A program made the position numbers and the translations under genes. A DNA stretch of 64,000 nt from Dryococelus australis (taxonomy: Eukaryota; Arthropoda; Insecta; Phasmatodea; Phasmatidae), in assembly GCA_029891345.1 (NCBI GenBank), contig CM056995.1:211495047-211559046 (forward strand). Reading direction: 5' to 3'. Below are positions 47,208-58,421 of the stretch, one piece after another; the first letter of the stretch is position 1; the number at the start of each line of letters is the position of its first letter. Under the pieces are notes generated by a model, which was not told the origin of the DNA, searched no databases, and saw only the letters and a program-made list of their open reading frames with translations.

Positions 47208-47256
47208 CATACACATATACATAAATATAAATAAATATATATATATATATATTCCA
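47106..47256. repeat. TATA/CATA microsatellite
   Basis: Imperfect TA, CATA and TATG dinucleotide and tetranucleotide repeats, largely self-complementary. Open frames across it are meaningless. Confidence 0.85.
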
Positions 47257-47299
47257 TGATGTTTATTCTTGTTACAGTCTATACACGTTTATGAAGAAA

Positions 47300-47352
47300 A
47301 AATTGTGATCACCTGATGAATGGACAGAAATTTCTTGCAGACATCGAAACTA
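47300..47352 (+). mobile_element. Penelope-like tail fragment with hammerhead-like core words
   Basis: CACCTGATGAATGGACAG followed by GACATCGAAAC parallels the fragment at 45925-46075. CTGATGA and CGAAAC are the conserved core words of hammerhead ribozymes, which Penelope-like elements are known to carry. Here the candidate stem II is only ATG/CAT with a long loop, so catalytic folding is doubtful. Confidence 0.35.
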
Positions 47353-47470
47353 ATTAAAACCGCAAATACAGATTTGTAAGAAATATTCAACATTTTATTG
47401 TTATATAACGTAAAATCAACTATATGATGTAACCTGGCTCAAAATAATTTACTAAACATTTGTAAAACAA

Positions 47471-47480
47471 TGTGTGTGTG

Positions 47481-47512
<32 letters not shown>

Positions 47513-47513
47513 T

Positions 47514-47610
<97 letters not shown>
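47471..47610. repeat. (TG)n-(CGTG)n-(GA)n compound microsatellite
   Basis: TG and CGTG repeats at 47471-47513 run directly into GA repeats at 47514-47610 with one interruption. Protein-like frames here are translated microsatellite. Confidence 0.95.
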
Positions 47611-47612
<2 letters not shown>

Positions 47613-47779
47613 GCGTTACATATGTCAAATAAAATTGAGAAAAGAGGACGAATAGATCAATAATTTTGATGACGAGCACAACACATCCCTTTTTACAGCG
47701 AGTCACGCAGTCCGAAACCAGTTACATTCATTCCAAGCAGAGTGTACGTATAGAAGTGCGGTTATTGCAGGTCGTTAAC

Positions 47780-47985
47780 CTCAGCGCGGAAACGACGAAG
47801 AGTGTTACAAGAACACCTGCTGAACGAAGATATGGCGTGGAGGCAGAAGCACCGCCACGAACTGTCAATGTAGACTTTCCGGTAGCTTTCTTGCGCTCCG
47901 GTCCGGAGGACGAAATCGCGCGGTAAATGGTGCCCAAGGTCGCTTCATTCTCTGGCCCCATTTGTCAATGAGATGACAGCAACCT
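47780..47985 (-). CDS. Candidate short host coding exon, unidentified
   Basis: On minus an ATG in good context (CAAATGG, 47961) opens MGPENEATLGTIYRAISSSG and stays open with balanced composition. A donor-like GAG|GTTAAC lies near 47780, after a hydrophobic GVLVTLFVVSAL segment that could be a signal anchor or membrane segment. The surrounding DNA is AT-rich and this patch is not. No family is recognised and no acceptor for a following exon is identified. Confidence 0.25.
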
Positions 47986-48539
47986 GAGAGCAACTCTTGC
48001 TGCATGCACGCTAAAGAAACTCAAAGTTCTCTATGCAGAAATCGCTATTCGACTCAGATGGACGTGCTCGCGAAACGACGAATTTTATTAGGCATTTACG
48101 AGAAACATAAACACAGATGTGTTACATTTGCACGGCAACATGCATTTTTTTTTTTTAAACTAGGCAAGCGTGGTACTTTAATTGAGATAGAATAGACCAG
48201 TTAGCCACTTCGAAAAAAAACTGTCCAGCTTATCTACTTACGAATTTAATCTTGCCTTTTTCTATTAAAATGAAAATAACATTAAACTTATAAAATGGCA
48301 AGGTAAACAAAATTACTAAATCAGAAATTATGTCAAGTAACTCAAGAACGCTGGTTAGTATGGTTGCTTTGTAATCGAAGGATACAAAGGGTTTCCTACT
48401 CCTTTTGTAGATCATGGTGTACACAGTGGAAGGATTTCCTCCTCCTAATAATTGATATTTTTAATATGCGTTGTACTTTCGCTTCCTTAGCGTGGAACGG
48501 CATCGAGATATGGAGGTCAAGTTTGTAAAGTTAGACGAA

Positions 48540-48600
48540 GCGTTCGGCCTATTATAAAGGACGCCGCCGAACACGCCGATAAACTCATCGCAGCTCGTGC
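48540..48600 (+). promoter_or_regulatory. Candidate core promoter beside the AT-rich island
   Basis: TATAAAG at 48553-48559 with an initiator-like CTCATCG about 32 bp downstream, in a GC-rich context. The AT-rich island begins just after, so any transcript from it would run into the island. Not proven. Confidence 0.3.
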
Positions 48601-49281
48601 CTCGCTGACCGTGCGAAGCTCATATTTCTCCATTTATTCACTTAATAATAATTATTACAATATGAAATAAGTTTATATCAAAAAATAAATATTTTATAAC
48701 GATGTTTGAAAATATCAATGAAATAATTACATTAAAAATTGTAACATGTATAATTTTTAAATAAGATGTAGTTTTCAAATCCGAGTTAAACAAACATATT
48801 AATAATGACTAGACGACTGATAAAATACAGCTAACTTTTTAATTTGATAATACTAAGGTTTTGGATTACTTTTCATATTCAATAAAATTTATACAATTTG
48901 GTACATCTATTACTTCAAATTCATTAACAAGGAACGCAATTCCTTATACGAACAATTAATTTACTATTACATTCGATTAAAATATAATTGATACATATAT
49001 CAATCTTTTATAGCTGTATCATTCAGTAAACTTGATTTCAAAAATTTGTTTAATTAAAAACTGCCAACAAATGTTAATTTATTTTAGTGAAGCCATGATA
49101 GATGTTTTTGGAGAATCATTATTTTATAAATTTGTATAAAAATCTAAAAGCAAAAACGTATTAGATATTACTAATCGAATAAAAACAATGAATCTAACTA
49201 TAACATAAACACAAAGAAAAACTAACAAAAATTTTAAAATTTATACTGGAATAAGTTACTTTTAAATTTTATTTGGCCCGT

Positions 49282-49283
<2 letters not shown>

Positions 49284-49364
<81 letters not shown>

Positions 49365-49369
49365 TATAA
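49284..49369. repeat. (AT)n microsatellite inside the AT-rich island
   Basis: A nearly perfect AT dinucleotide run of about 85 bp, upstream of the integrase remnant. Confidence 0.95.
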
Positions 49370-49429
49370 ATTAATATCGAAAAATACACGATCTCACTAT
49401 TTTAAGATAGTAACTATTTACTATAAAAT

Positions 49430-50480
49430 TGTGATAAAGTAGAATTCAAATTAGTTTGGCGGTATAAAAATTGCTAAAGGAATTGAAATAAATATTTCTA
49501 TGTTTATTGTTTTAAAGGAAATATTAAAATAAGTTTGATAGAGGTATTTTAATAAATGGGAAACATATAGCATTTAAAACTTATGAAAGTTACTAAAAAT
49601 AACAATGTAAATATAGAAAATACTGAAAATAATAAAATTGTTTAGAAAATCGTTCATTTTATTTGTACATTGAAAAAAATCAGCATTTATTAAAATCGTA
49701 ATAAAATTTGTTTATTCATGACAGTAAAGTTAATGAATCATAAAAACCAGTTAAGATTTTTCTAGAAAAAAATTATTTGAAATTAATTATTTATGGAAAC
49801 CTGATTTAGTTGAGTTAATTTTTGGGAATTTAAGAAATATTTCAAAAGAAAAAAAGGACATCAATATTTCTAAACTATTATGGATATTTCTTTCGAAAAA
49901 TGGTTTTACTATTCCAGTTAAAATAAAACAACTTATAATATGGTAAATTGAGTCAAACATGTGTCAACAAAAACAAATACAAATAATATAAAACAGGCAA
50001 TGTAAAAAATGTTATATATTTTAAAGGTATGATGAATATAACAGAAATATTATTAGTCAACTTTTCTCTGAAATTGTAATTAGTATTGTTGAAAGATTTA
50101 ATAGAACATTAACAAATAAAATGTGAAAAAAATGTTGCTATGATTAGTAATTATACATGAATAGATGATTGAAAAAGTAATATAATAACACATAAATATA
50201 ACTAGTGGAATGAAACAAATAAAAGTTAATAAAACACATGGAAAATATTAGTATACCCAGATGCTATATTTTTAGTACCTAAACATAAAAATAAATTGGT
50301 AATATAGTTAAAATGAGCAAAAATAAAAATAGTTAAAAAGGTTATATATCTAATTGTTTTATTAGATGGGTAGTATTGTGTACATGTTGCATAGATACAA
50401 AAAATAGACATGGGTGACTCACTTGGTATATCTAGTTGATAAAGTTTTAAAAACAAATAGTGATAAAATTTACCTTGAAT
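49430..50480 (+). pseudogene. Polinton-type integrase (retroviral-like DDE), decayed
   Basis: The ancestral protein inserts the linear element DNA into the host chromosome. Frame fragments in order: FGGIKIAKGIEI (about 49455, N-terminal region); NYLWKPDLVEL (about 49785-49825), where the Asp of the DLV motif is the first catalytic acid; NGFTIPVKIK (about 49895-49930), a core strand; SIVERFNRTLTNKM (about 50083-50123), which holds the third catalytic acid (Glu of VERFNR) and the characteristic helix; and a C-terminal segment with DKVLKTNSDKIYLE (about 50415-50470). The segment with the second catalytic Asp (about 49930-50080) is not readable. TGA follows NKM where this family has Trp. Multiple frame changes and stops. 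Confidence 0.7.
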
Positions 50481-50604
50481 GGTTACTAAACGTTAGTCCT
50501 ATATAGTTTTCAAAAATTAAATCAGTGTTTAAATTATTTGTACAAATATAACTTGTAACAAAAAATCGTGGATTGGTATACTATTGATTATGAATTTAAA
50601 TTTA

Positions 50605-51390
50605 ACTATTTTGTTTCAGAAAAAATGTTTCCTCTTATATTACAATATAAATCAATAACCAATTTTTCATGCGAGTATAAATTTGTTTTTAGTAGTAGTC
50701 ATTGGGATTTTAAATTTATTGGAATAAGAGTTTCATGATTATTTCTATATTTGTAAAATCTTATTCTTTATCTCTATTTTCCATAATTAATTTTTGGATA
50801 TATATATGTAAATAAATCCTACTCTTTATCCCAACACATATAATAAATATCTCTAAATTGATTTCAATCAATATCTCCACTAACAAAATCATTATAAAAA
50901 TGTTTTAAATTAGTATAATATTGTCTATATATAGAATGATTGTAACATTTATTAATATTTGTTTTGGAACTTTAGAATAAGTTTGAGCAAAATAAAAAAT
51001 ATCTATATATTAATGCCAATTTAGTAAAATATTTTTTTTATTGGTTTTAATAATCATGCCATAAAATATGACTAAATGATTATTTTCACATTCTAGCAAA
51101 ACTATTTTTCAAATATGGAATTTTTCCTTTTATTTCTTTTAAATCTGTAATAATCTTCTATGAAATGAATATGCATATTTTGGCTGATATCAACTTTTTG
51201 AAGTGTAACCAACCAGGCATATAAATCAAATGAATCACTAAATTGATTATTTCACAATAAGTTGGACCAACTATCATTGCATTAATATTATCTGCTAAAA
51301 CTTCATCCTTCCTTATGGTTGTAATTTTTTCTTCATAAATTAAAAACCATCTCTCAATACTTCATTTTTAATCATTACATAAATATATTT
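50605..51390 (-). pseudogene. Polinton-type packaging ATPase (FtsK/HerA group), decayed
   Basis: The ancestral protein powers DNA packaging into virions. On minus, IERWFLIYEE and NINAMIVGPTYCEII (about 51285-51245) show a Walker A loop that has lost its Gly-Lys-Thr. LVIFYGMI (about 51065) is a drifted Walker B strand. FAQTYSKVPKQ (about 50990-50955) and TNLKHFYNDF (about 50915-50880) are the conserved C-terminal signature of this ATPase in Polintons, followed by DIYYMCWDKE. Stops are TGA and TAG, mostly where Trp would be expected, and at least three frame changes occur. The order on the strand and the head-to-head position with the polymerase fit a Polinton layout. Confidence 0.65.
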
Positions 51391-52086
51391 TTATACATAA
51401 GTGATTTATAATAAATATTATAGTCAAATAATTAAAATTAATAGTAATAATACATTTTGTAAACACTTAAAAATGAAAGTAATAATTTTTTATTTAAATT
51501 ATTAAAATAAAAGTAACACTATTTTTCATACTTGAATAATTAATTTTTCTTTTAGTTTTAAATAATTATTAATACTAAATTTTAATATATTTTTAATAAT
51601 GAATTTCTTATGTTCATAAGTAATAGTTCTATACTACGAACAAAACTTCAATACACTATTTACCACAATGAACATTCTATTGCTTCATTAGATTTCAGAT
51701 AATTTATTTAACACCATCTATAAATAATATAATTACAGTTGTTGATCAATATAATTTAAAGAATATTATTCCGAAAAACCGACATAATATTAAATCATTT
51801 AAAAAACCAAAAATTTACACGAAACATTTAAGTAAGAAAGTTTGATTTTAAAAACAAATAATTTACCATATAGGATAAATATTCAAACATATTAAGATAT
51901 TCAACTAAATGATAGATTATCAAATATTTTATGATTTTAAATAAATATAATCTTCTATAGTAAAGTTTTATGTACCACAGATCCTCCTACAATCAATACT
52001 GCTTCAAAAATACTACATTTAATTATTTTAATGATATAAATATATAGTTTAATTTAGCTTGTGGTGTGTTTATAAAATAGGATGAA

Positions 52087-52311
52087 ATGACCAATTTAGA
52101 AACTAATGTTAAAGATAGTTTTGAACTAAAAACAATGTATGGTAATAAGGATTTTATTATTTACAAAACTTCCGAACAATGAATTTATAAAATAAACAAT
52201 GAAATTTTTAATTATATTGTTTTAGAACCGAGAGATGAAAATGGAAAATTTATAGTGTTTCAAAGAGCTGCCATAAAAATAATTAAAATTTTTTTAATAG
52301 TTAGTTTTTAA
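52087..52311 (+). pseudogene. Short unidentified frame between ATPase and polymerase
   Basis: From ATG at 52087 the frame reads 31 codons to a TGA at 52180 and then stays open for about 43 more codons in the same frame (YKINNEIFNYIVLEPRDE, GKFIVFQRAA). It looks like genuine degraded coding sequence rather than random AT-rich DNA. It may be a small structural or regulatory protein of the element. I do not recognise it. Confidence 0.4.
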
Positions 52312-52489
52312 ATTTAAATGTTTATAATTCTATAATGTTTATTTTAAATTTTGATTTTTTAGATATACATATTGTTCTGTATCAGTTTACTTGTGGAAAT
52401 AATTGATTTAATATCTTTATAACATAATGTTCTTTTATTTGTTTAAATCGTAAACATATCATATTTATAATATCTTATTAAATTAAATT

Positions 52490-55370
52490 TTTAAAGTATT
52501 CGTTTTCCTTCATAAAGATAATTTTTATAATCTTCTTTTTATTTCCTTTTTTCATTAGTTTCTTCTTTATTTTTTTTCCTATTACATATTTTAATCATTT
52601 GTGATATATAAATTTTTATTTTTTGGATAATCACTTAAGACTGTTGTTAAGAGCTGCTTACATCTCTCCATTCCCCTGGTATCAAATTAATTTGTAATAT
52701 ATTTAACATCTAATTTAAAATGTTTAATTTTTATATTATATGTTAAATAATTAGTATCTTAACAGAATAAATATTAGTCATATTTATATAATTTGATTTT
52801 ATTACTTAACAATTAAAATTACAAATTTAATAGTTTTAATTTTTAAAATTTATAATCTCTTATAAATTGATTTATAAAATTTTAATTTAGTGATATTTAT
52901 ATGAACCAATACATATTAAAAAAAAGTATTTTATTGAAATTAGGTGTATATATAAATTTCTAAAATATTTTTGGGTTACTTATTAATTCTATTTTTGTAT
53001 TTTCTTATATTTCCCATTGTTTTCCCTTGAACAGAAATACTTAAAAATTTATAAAAATCCTTTTTAAAATAATGTATTGCTTTTGTTCTCATTTTCATAT
53101 GAAAACTGATATAATTTTTAAACAGTTAGTTACATAAAATATAAAAATAAGAATATTTTATCATCAAACTATATTCTATAAATAATTTTAAGGTTCTATA
53201 AAGTAAAACACAATTTTCCTATTTTCTAAAATTTTTATTTTTCCCCAGAGCTAATGGAAAATATATATAGTTACTATATAAGTTCTTAGGATATTGTAGT
53301 ATAGTTGCCAAAATACAGGCTTCAAATGATTCGTCCGATAGTTATCTAAATTAATTTCCTACTTTTTCTATATTTTTTTAATCCATTAAAATTCACTGTA
53401 TGGTAAATATTCTGACATAGGCCAGTGATATAAATTATTATCAAAATACATTAAGTAATTAGAAACTTTAATTTTATCATAACTATTCATATACAGAGTA
53501 TTTGCATTAATGTTTCTTTAACAGCAATGAAAAATGTCTTATTGAATAGCTCTTAATAAATATAAAATCATATTACAATAATTGCTTTAATCTAATGCAA
53601 TATTACTTGTTTGTAACATTAAATCTGAATATAAGTTTGGAACTGTATAGTACAGTAACAAATATAATGTATATGTATTTAAACAAACTTCTCTAATATT
53701 TTCAAATTATCTGCTAAAATCAAAACATTGCTTTTCAATTTTAACTATTTAATTTTATTTAATATTAAAATATTTTAACTAATTCTTGTCAAGATTACAA
53801 TCTTTGGAAATATATCTTTTATTTAGCTTTGAAAAATAATAATTTTTTTATATTAGTTAATATTTAAATTTTTTATTCTGATTCCATATATTTCTAGGAA
53901 TGAATACCTTTCTCAATTATGAAATCTGACAGTTCATTTTGAAAATAATTTAATGTTCCCAATTTTTTTTAATTAGTAGATAATTGATTTATGCCTAACT
54001 TTTAAATCTACACGAATCTAAAAATCTCAATTATAATATACAACTAAATTTTTTGGAATATTAATATATATTTTTTTAATATTGGGTATTACGGTAATAT
54101 CTGCTTAATATTTTCCTAATTCTTGAATTAATAGATAAACATGCATGGCAACCAGATATTTCATGTGGTAGGTATAAGCAGTGGATTTCCATATTTTATT
54201 TTCATTAAGTTTTCATGCGCCCATACATATTCCAGTTTAAAGTCTTCATGACCTATTACCTATGTTTTATTACCTTGTTTTTTTAAATATAATGAAATTA
54301 TAATCAATATTCTATTGATTATATTTACTAATACACAGCTCCAGATTGTTTATAAAAGATAATGACCATAAAGATTCTCGTGCTTCAAATTCTGGAATTC
54401 TTTAGAAATATTATTGAAAAGGTTTAAATTAGATGAGTTGCAAATTATCGAATTCAAAGTCCAAAAATATATTTGTTGTTTATTACCTGGTATTTTTTAA
54501 CATGGCTTCTAATGAGATTTATTTTCACAGCAACTTTTATTTTACACTGTTATTAATTTTATGTATTAACTTAAACAGTTTTTAATCAGTTTTTAATATA
54601 ATGTAAAGTTCACCAGAAATTATATAGGCATATTTTCGAGGTTTTCAATGAATATTGTGATACTTAATCACAAATATCTATCTTTTTGTTTTTTATTTTA
54701 ATATTTTAATTATTAAATATTTACTTTTTACTACAGCATAAATATTAAAATTATTTAATTTTTATTTTGTTTATATTTCAAAACTCCAGAACGTTTTTTC
54801 TTTAAAAAAATTGTTGACTTCTTTTAATGAAATCTTATCTATATAGTGTAAATCTTATTGTTTTTTATCTTTTTGTATATAAAATGATAATTTTTATACA
54901 CTACTAAAACTGTTTTACATATTTATATTTAAAAAATTTCTATACAATAAGTTAAATGTACTACATTTCCATAGTTTACGGAAGATAATTTTTTATTTAA
55001 TTGATATTTTTCTATTTCTCCATGCAATTTTGTTTTTTATATTTTTCTAAATAACTTTTATGAATATATTTTTTAATATTAGAAAGTTTTTCTTTAAATA
55101 TAACATATTTTTATTAATAATTACATAATTATGTTTTGTATATTCATAAGTACATGTCTGATAATTATTAATTTGTTTATACTTTGTAGTTTTGCATGAA
55201 TGAAAATAATTTATATATTTTTTTTTTTTACACTGACTGATTAGATTTCTTTGTGAGGTTTTATATTTATTTAATAACAAATATTTCAATTTTGTCATAA
55301 TAATTAGAAATGTATCCAATATTAAACAAATAAACCAACTTAATTGAGTATATAAAATTGCGAGCATTAA
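52490..55370 (-). pseudogene. Protein-primed family B DNA polymerase, decayed
   Basis: The ancestral enzyme replicates linear DNA from a terminal protein primer (DNA_pol_B_2 type). On minus, an N-terminal Cys/His finger-like region lies at about 55260-55180. A segment with FLDSCRF-type residues, in shifted frames, is near 54040. ELSDFIIEKGIHS is near 53930 and LKSNVLILADN at about 53745-53711. Motif A is YLMYFDNNLY (about 53455-53420), one residue short, followed by MSEYLPYSEF. RTLKLFIEY and MRTKAIHYF precede motif B, SVQGKTMGN (about 53035-53010). Motif C at about 52775-52735 has lost its first Asp but keeps DTNYLTYNIK. At least ten stops or frame changes. Overall span (about 960 codons) is near the usual size, so it decayed mainly by point mutation and small indels. 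Confidence 0.75.
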
Positions 55371-56160
55371 CAGTAAATGTAAAAAATATTTTACTTCTAT
55401 TTTTCAAATTATGAATACAGTATACGTAGGTTAAAAAACACATGTTATATATTCTTGACGATAGTTATAAAATTATTTAGCCTAAGAGGTACTTGAAACT
55501 TACTAAAAATAAAGATATAAAAATTACGAATAAAGAACGTTTTCCCCATCTTGAAGGATTTTATAAATAAAAAGTATCAGTCCGTGTATAACATATTAAT
55601 TTAATTAATTTTTTGGTGAATTTCTTTCCTTCAAATTTTGCGCTTTCAATATTCTTAGATAAAATTTTACAGAATGATTTTTATCTTAATTTAATTTTGT
55701 TACAAAAATATACGTGTAAAATTAAACAAAAATCAATATATTAATAAATATGTAAAATTTTACCTGAAAATATTATATTATTATATTAATTTAAAAAAAA
55801 AGTTTTTATTTCTAAATTGTTGTTTTTGTTGCTAACTTTTATGTTTTATTAGTTGTCTGAGAATTTTGGTTTCTCGAAATTTTGTTAAATTTCTGAGTAT
55901 TTAAAAGTGAATTTTATTTTCTTGATATTTTTTAAAATTTCCGAGGACTTTAAAAGTGAGCAAGTATCTGCATTTACTATCTACTCACACATTTAACTTG
56001 AAACAAACCATTTTCTTACCAAGTTATTGAGGCTCAAATGTTGATATGTTCTATAATTTTACTTTTAACTGAAATGCCTTTGTGCCCCAAATATTTCTGT
56101 GATGTAATTGTGTTCCACAAAAACAAACTGAAAACATCGACTTTAGAAATTTTCACGGTA

Positions 56161-56183
56161 AAAAAAAAAAAAAAAAAAAAAAA
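56161..56183. repeat. A-run at the right edge of the AT-rich island
   Basis: An uninterrupted run of about 23 A directly follows the island. It could be a simple homopolymer or mark a retroposed end, but no retroelement was recognised beside it. Confidence 0.8.
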
Positions 56184-56559
56184 CGAATAAAACGTACGAA
56201 AAGATTATTAATTTACAATTTTAGAGTAGACTACTAAAATGCTACTAATAAAAAATAATGTATGCTTCTACCATTAAAAATATGCTCATGAAGGCACCTA
56301 TGTTTACAGCAGACCCACGATGAAAAAAAAGTGGGTCGGGGTTTTTGGACAGCCACATGAGCCGACTAGGTGCAAATTTTTTATGCTACAAATTAATTTT
56401 TTAGCTACTGATCTACATAAATTATGCCATAAGTCTCGAATAGCTATAGCCTACTAAGAGTATCTTCAAAGATATTACAATTGAGAAAGTTTAAAAGGTA
56501 CGGCAAAAAGAAAAATCATGTTTTCATATAGGCATATATGTTTGATATATGGTTAAGCG

Positions 56560-57060
56560 AGGACTTGTTTAAGCTCTGTTCAAAATCTACTTTTTCTTCT
56601 CGTTTGTTTACTTCAGGTCAGATCACGCTCCATCCAAGTGTAATCGCGGGTCTGTTAGGAACGTAAATGTGTTACAAGTATGGAAATTCGTATTCTAGTG
56701 AGCATTGAGCAGAAAACAATAATTTCAATGGCCATAAATCAATAATTGCACTAGAATACAATGACAAGTGTTATAACTATTATCATTAATTCACTACCAA
56801 CGTAACTGTGATCCTACATGCCGGTATGTACGGCCATGAGAATTTCTGAGATCAACCTCTGAAAAATGCCAGTGCCCTGCTTGCGTAATATTTTAACGGG
56901 CACACTGATTGGGATGTTCCCAGTAAAGTTGGCAACGGCAGCACTGTCTTAACGTTGAGTTAAAAGTGCTAGGCAGACATTCGTGAATTGTGAAATAATT
57001 AATTTTGCTTTCTGTTTTTTTTTTAAATGCAAATGTGTAAGAAATTTCCTTTTCTATTAA
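56560..57060. mobile_element. Degenerate MITE family A relative
   Basis: CAACCTCTGAAAAATGCCAG, TTTTAACGGGCACACTG and CCCAGTAAAGTTGGCAACG match the reverse-orientation family A body. The region upstream (56590-56800) matches the interior of the long variant at 30566-31317. Both termini are lost. Confidence 0.45.
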
Positions 57061-57073
57061 TTTCCCTATTTTA

Positions 57074-58060
57074 AAGGCTATTCACGATTAAGTGAGCACT
57101 TTTGTAATCAACCTTAGAAAAATGTCACTGCATATATTTTAACAGGCGCACTGAGTGACATGCGGCCGCTTAAGTTGGTAATGGAATGTAGTACCATATC
57201 TTAACGTCGAGTAAAAAGTATTAAGGTAACCATTCGTGATAACTCAATTTCTTTCGCATTCTAATTTTTGATGCATCAAACTGTAAAAATGGCAGTTTGT
57301 ACTTTTCTAATAACTATACAGTTCGACAGGACCCACGCATAAACAAAGTGATGACGAGGTACATCGCAATGTTAGGCCGTGTCTCAACTATAATGCGTGC
57401 TCATCTCACTCACCACTCTCACTCCGGCACACTCTGGTTCACTCTAGCGAATTGAGACGTGTGCCCTCTACAAGCCTTCGGGATTATTTCTCTGACAGAG
57501 AAGGTAATAATTTTGAGAAATAAAATATTGCTGGCATTCCACTTGCCTTGAAGAAATGCACCCTTTCTAATTTGTTAAATTTTCGCATGATTAAAACATA
57601 ATTGTTATGTGCAAATCACAGTATTTAATAATATGCACACAATTAACCTAAATGAAACGAGAACATATAATTTGTTATGTTCTTAACAAACGGAATATTG
57701 TTATTAAACATTTCACAATCGCAATTATTAAGTCGATAAAATATTTCTAACACTGTTTTAGAAACAACTAAATATATGTTTGGATATTTGAGGTTAGAAT
57801 TGAAAACAACATGGCTGCCAGAGTGGGTGTGAGAGTGAGCACCGAGTGTACATTGTCGTTCACTCTCCCTCTCGCGCTTTCTTCTCGGAGCTGGGACAGC
57901 AGAGAGGACTCTGTGTGACGCCAAGAGTGAGCGAGAGAGTGCTCTCTCGGCCAATTGGGACACAGCCTTAATTTCGCATATGACAGAAGAATACACGAAG
58001 CGCATACAATTATATCTTCAGAAGGGCTTACAAAAGTTCTCAGTTTACCTTGAGGAGCCT
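57074..58060 (-). mobile_element. MITE family A copy 5, split by a later insertion
   Basis: Left part 57074-57374 (AAGGCTATTCACGATTAAGTG on) and right part 57968-58060 (ending CAGTTTACCTTGAGGAGCCT) together make a normal reverse-orientation family A copy of about 390 bp. The split lies in ATGTTAATTTT, a block known intact from the copies at 17041 and 62723. Confidence 0.8.
57375..57967. mobile_element. PIF/Harbinger-type MITE with TTA duplication
   Basis: About 593 bp, with ends GGCCGTGTCTCAA and the complement of TTGGGACACAGCC, a 13-bp TIR with two mismatches. TTA is present on both sides (57372-57374 and 57968-57970) but once in uninterrupted family A copies. TTA is the classic PIF/Harbinger target. 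The interior is CT/GA-rich near both ends and carries no transposase. Confidence 0.85.
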
Positions 58061-58123
58061 ATAACGGGGCAGTGATTATTCTGAAGGGTTGATTCCAAAA
58101 GTGCTCACTTTACATTTACATAC

Positions 58124-58418
58124 GTAGAGCCCCGAGTATTTCGCGGATTGAGTTGGCAGCAAGCTAAGCTGAACAGCCTCTACACGCTCGAGCCATTATC
58201 GCTTGCTTATTGGTTGCCGTGATCACGCGAGGCCTCTGTACAGGATTAGCTGTTAAACACTCGCCTACACCACTGCTCCCTGCTTATTACTGACTGGCTC
58301 AAGGTTAAACGGGTCACGTCTAAACAACTGTTGTCCAATCACAACAGCAGGTGAAAAGAACGAGCGTTAGGAGTCTGCCTCGCCTCCGAATGAATTCGCG
58401 AAATACTCGTGGCTCTAC
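58124..58418. mobile_element. MITE with GTAGAGCC ends
   Basis: About 295 bp. The left end GTAGAGCCCCGAGTATTTCGCG and the right end CGCGAAATACTCGTGGCTCTAC are inverted over 22 bp with a single mismatch. The interior is GC-richer than the surroundings and has two CCAAT/ATTGG boxes. Its right end touches the family F copy at 58422. Confidence 0.75.
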
Positions 58419-58421
58419 CTA

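Larger units (their letters stand above)
48620..56160. mobile_element. Decayed Polinton/Maverick-type (adintovirus-like) element in AT-rich island
   Basis: About 7.5 kb of visibly extreme A+T content that begins and ends abruptly against normal DNA. Within it I can trace a plus-strand DDE integrase (about 49430-50480), a minus-strand packaging ATPase (about 51390-50605), a short plus-strand frame (52087-52311) and a minus-strand protein-primed DNA polymerase (about 55370-52490). Integrase plus protein-primed polymerase plus FtsK/HerA ATPase is the diagnostic gene set of Polintons and adintoviruses. Capsid genes and protease were not identified and may lie in the unassigned ends (48620-49430, 55400-56160). 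Terminal inverted repeats were not found, so limits are approximate. Every frame carries stops and shifts. It is a fossil. Confidence 0.75.

Noticed and set aside
47452-47706. Ser-Leu and Arg-Glu repeat proteins around 47450-47700
   Set aside because: These are translated (GA)n and (TG)n microsatellites.
48620-56160. AT-rich island as nuclear mitochondrial DNA, bacterial endosymbiont DNA or an alternative-code genome
   Set aside because: No mitochondrial gene is recognisable, TAA and TAG stops occur as well as TGA, and the traced proteins are a Polinton-type set rather than bacterial or mitochondrial genes.
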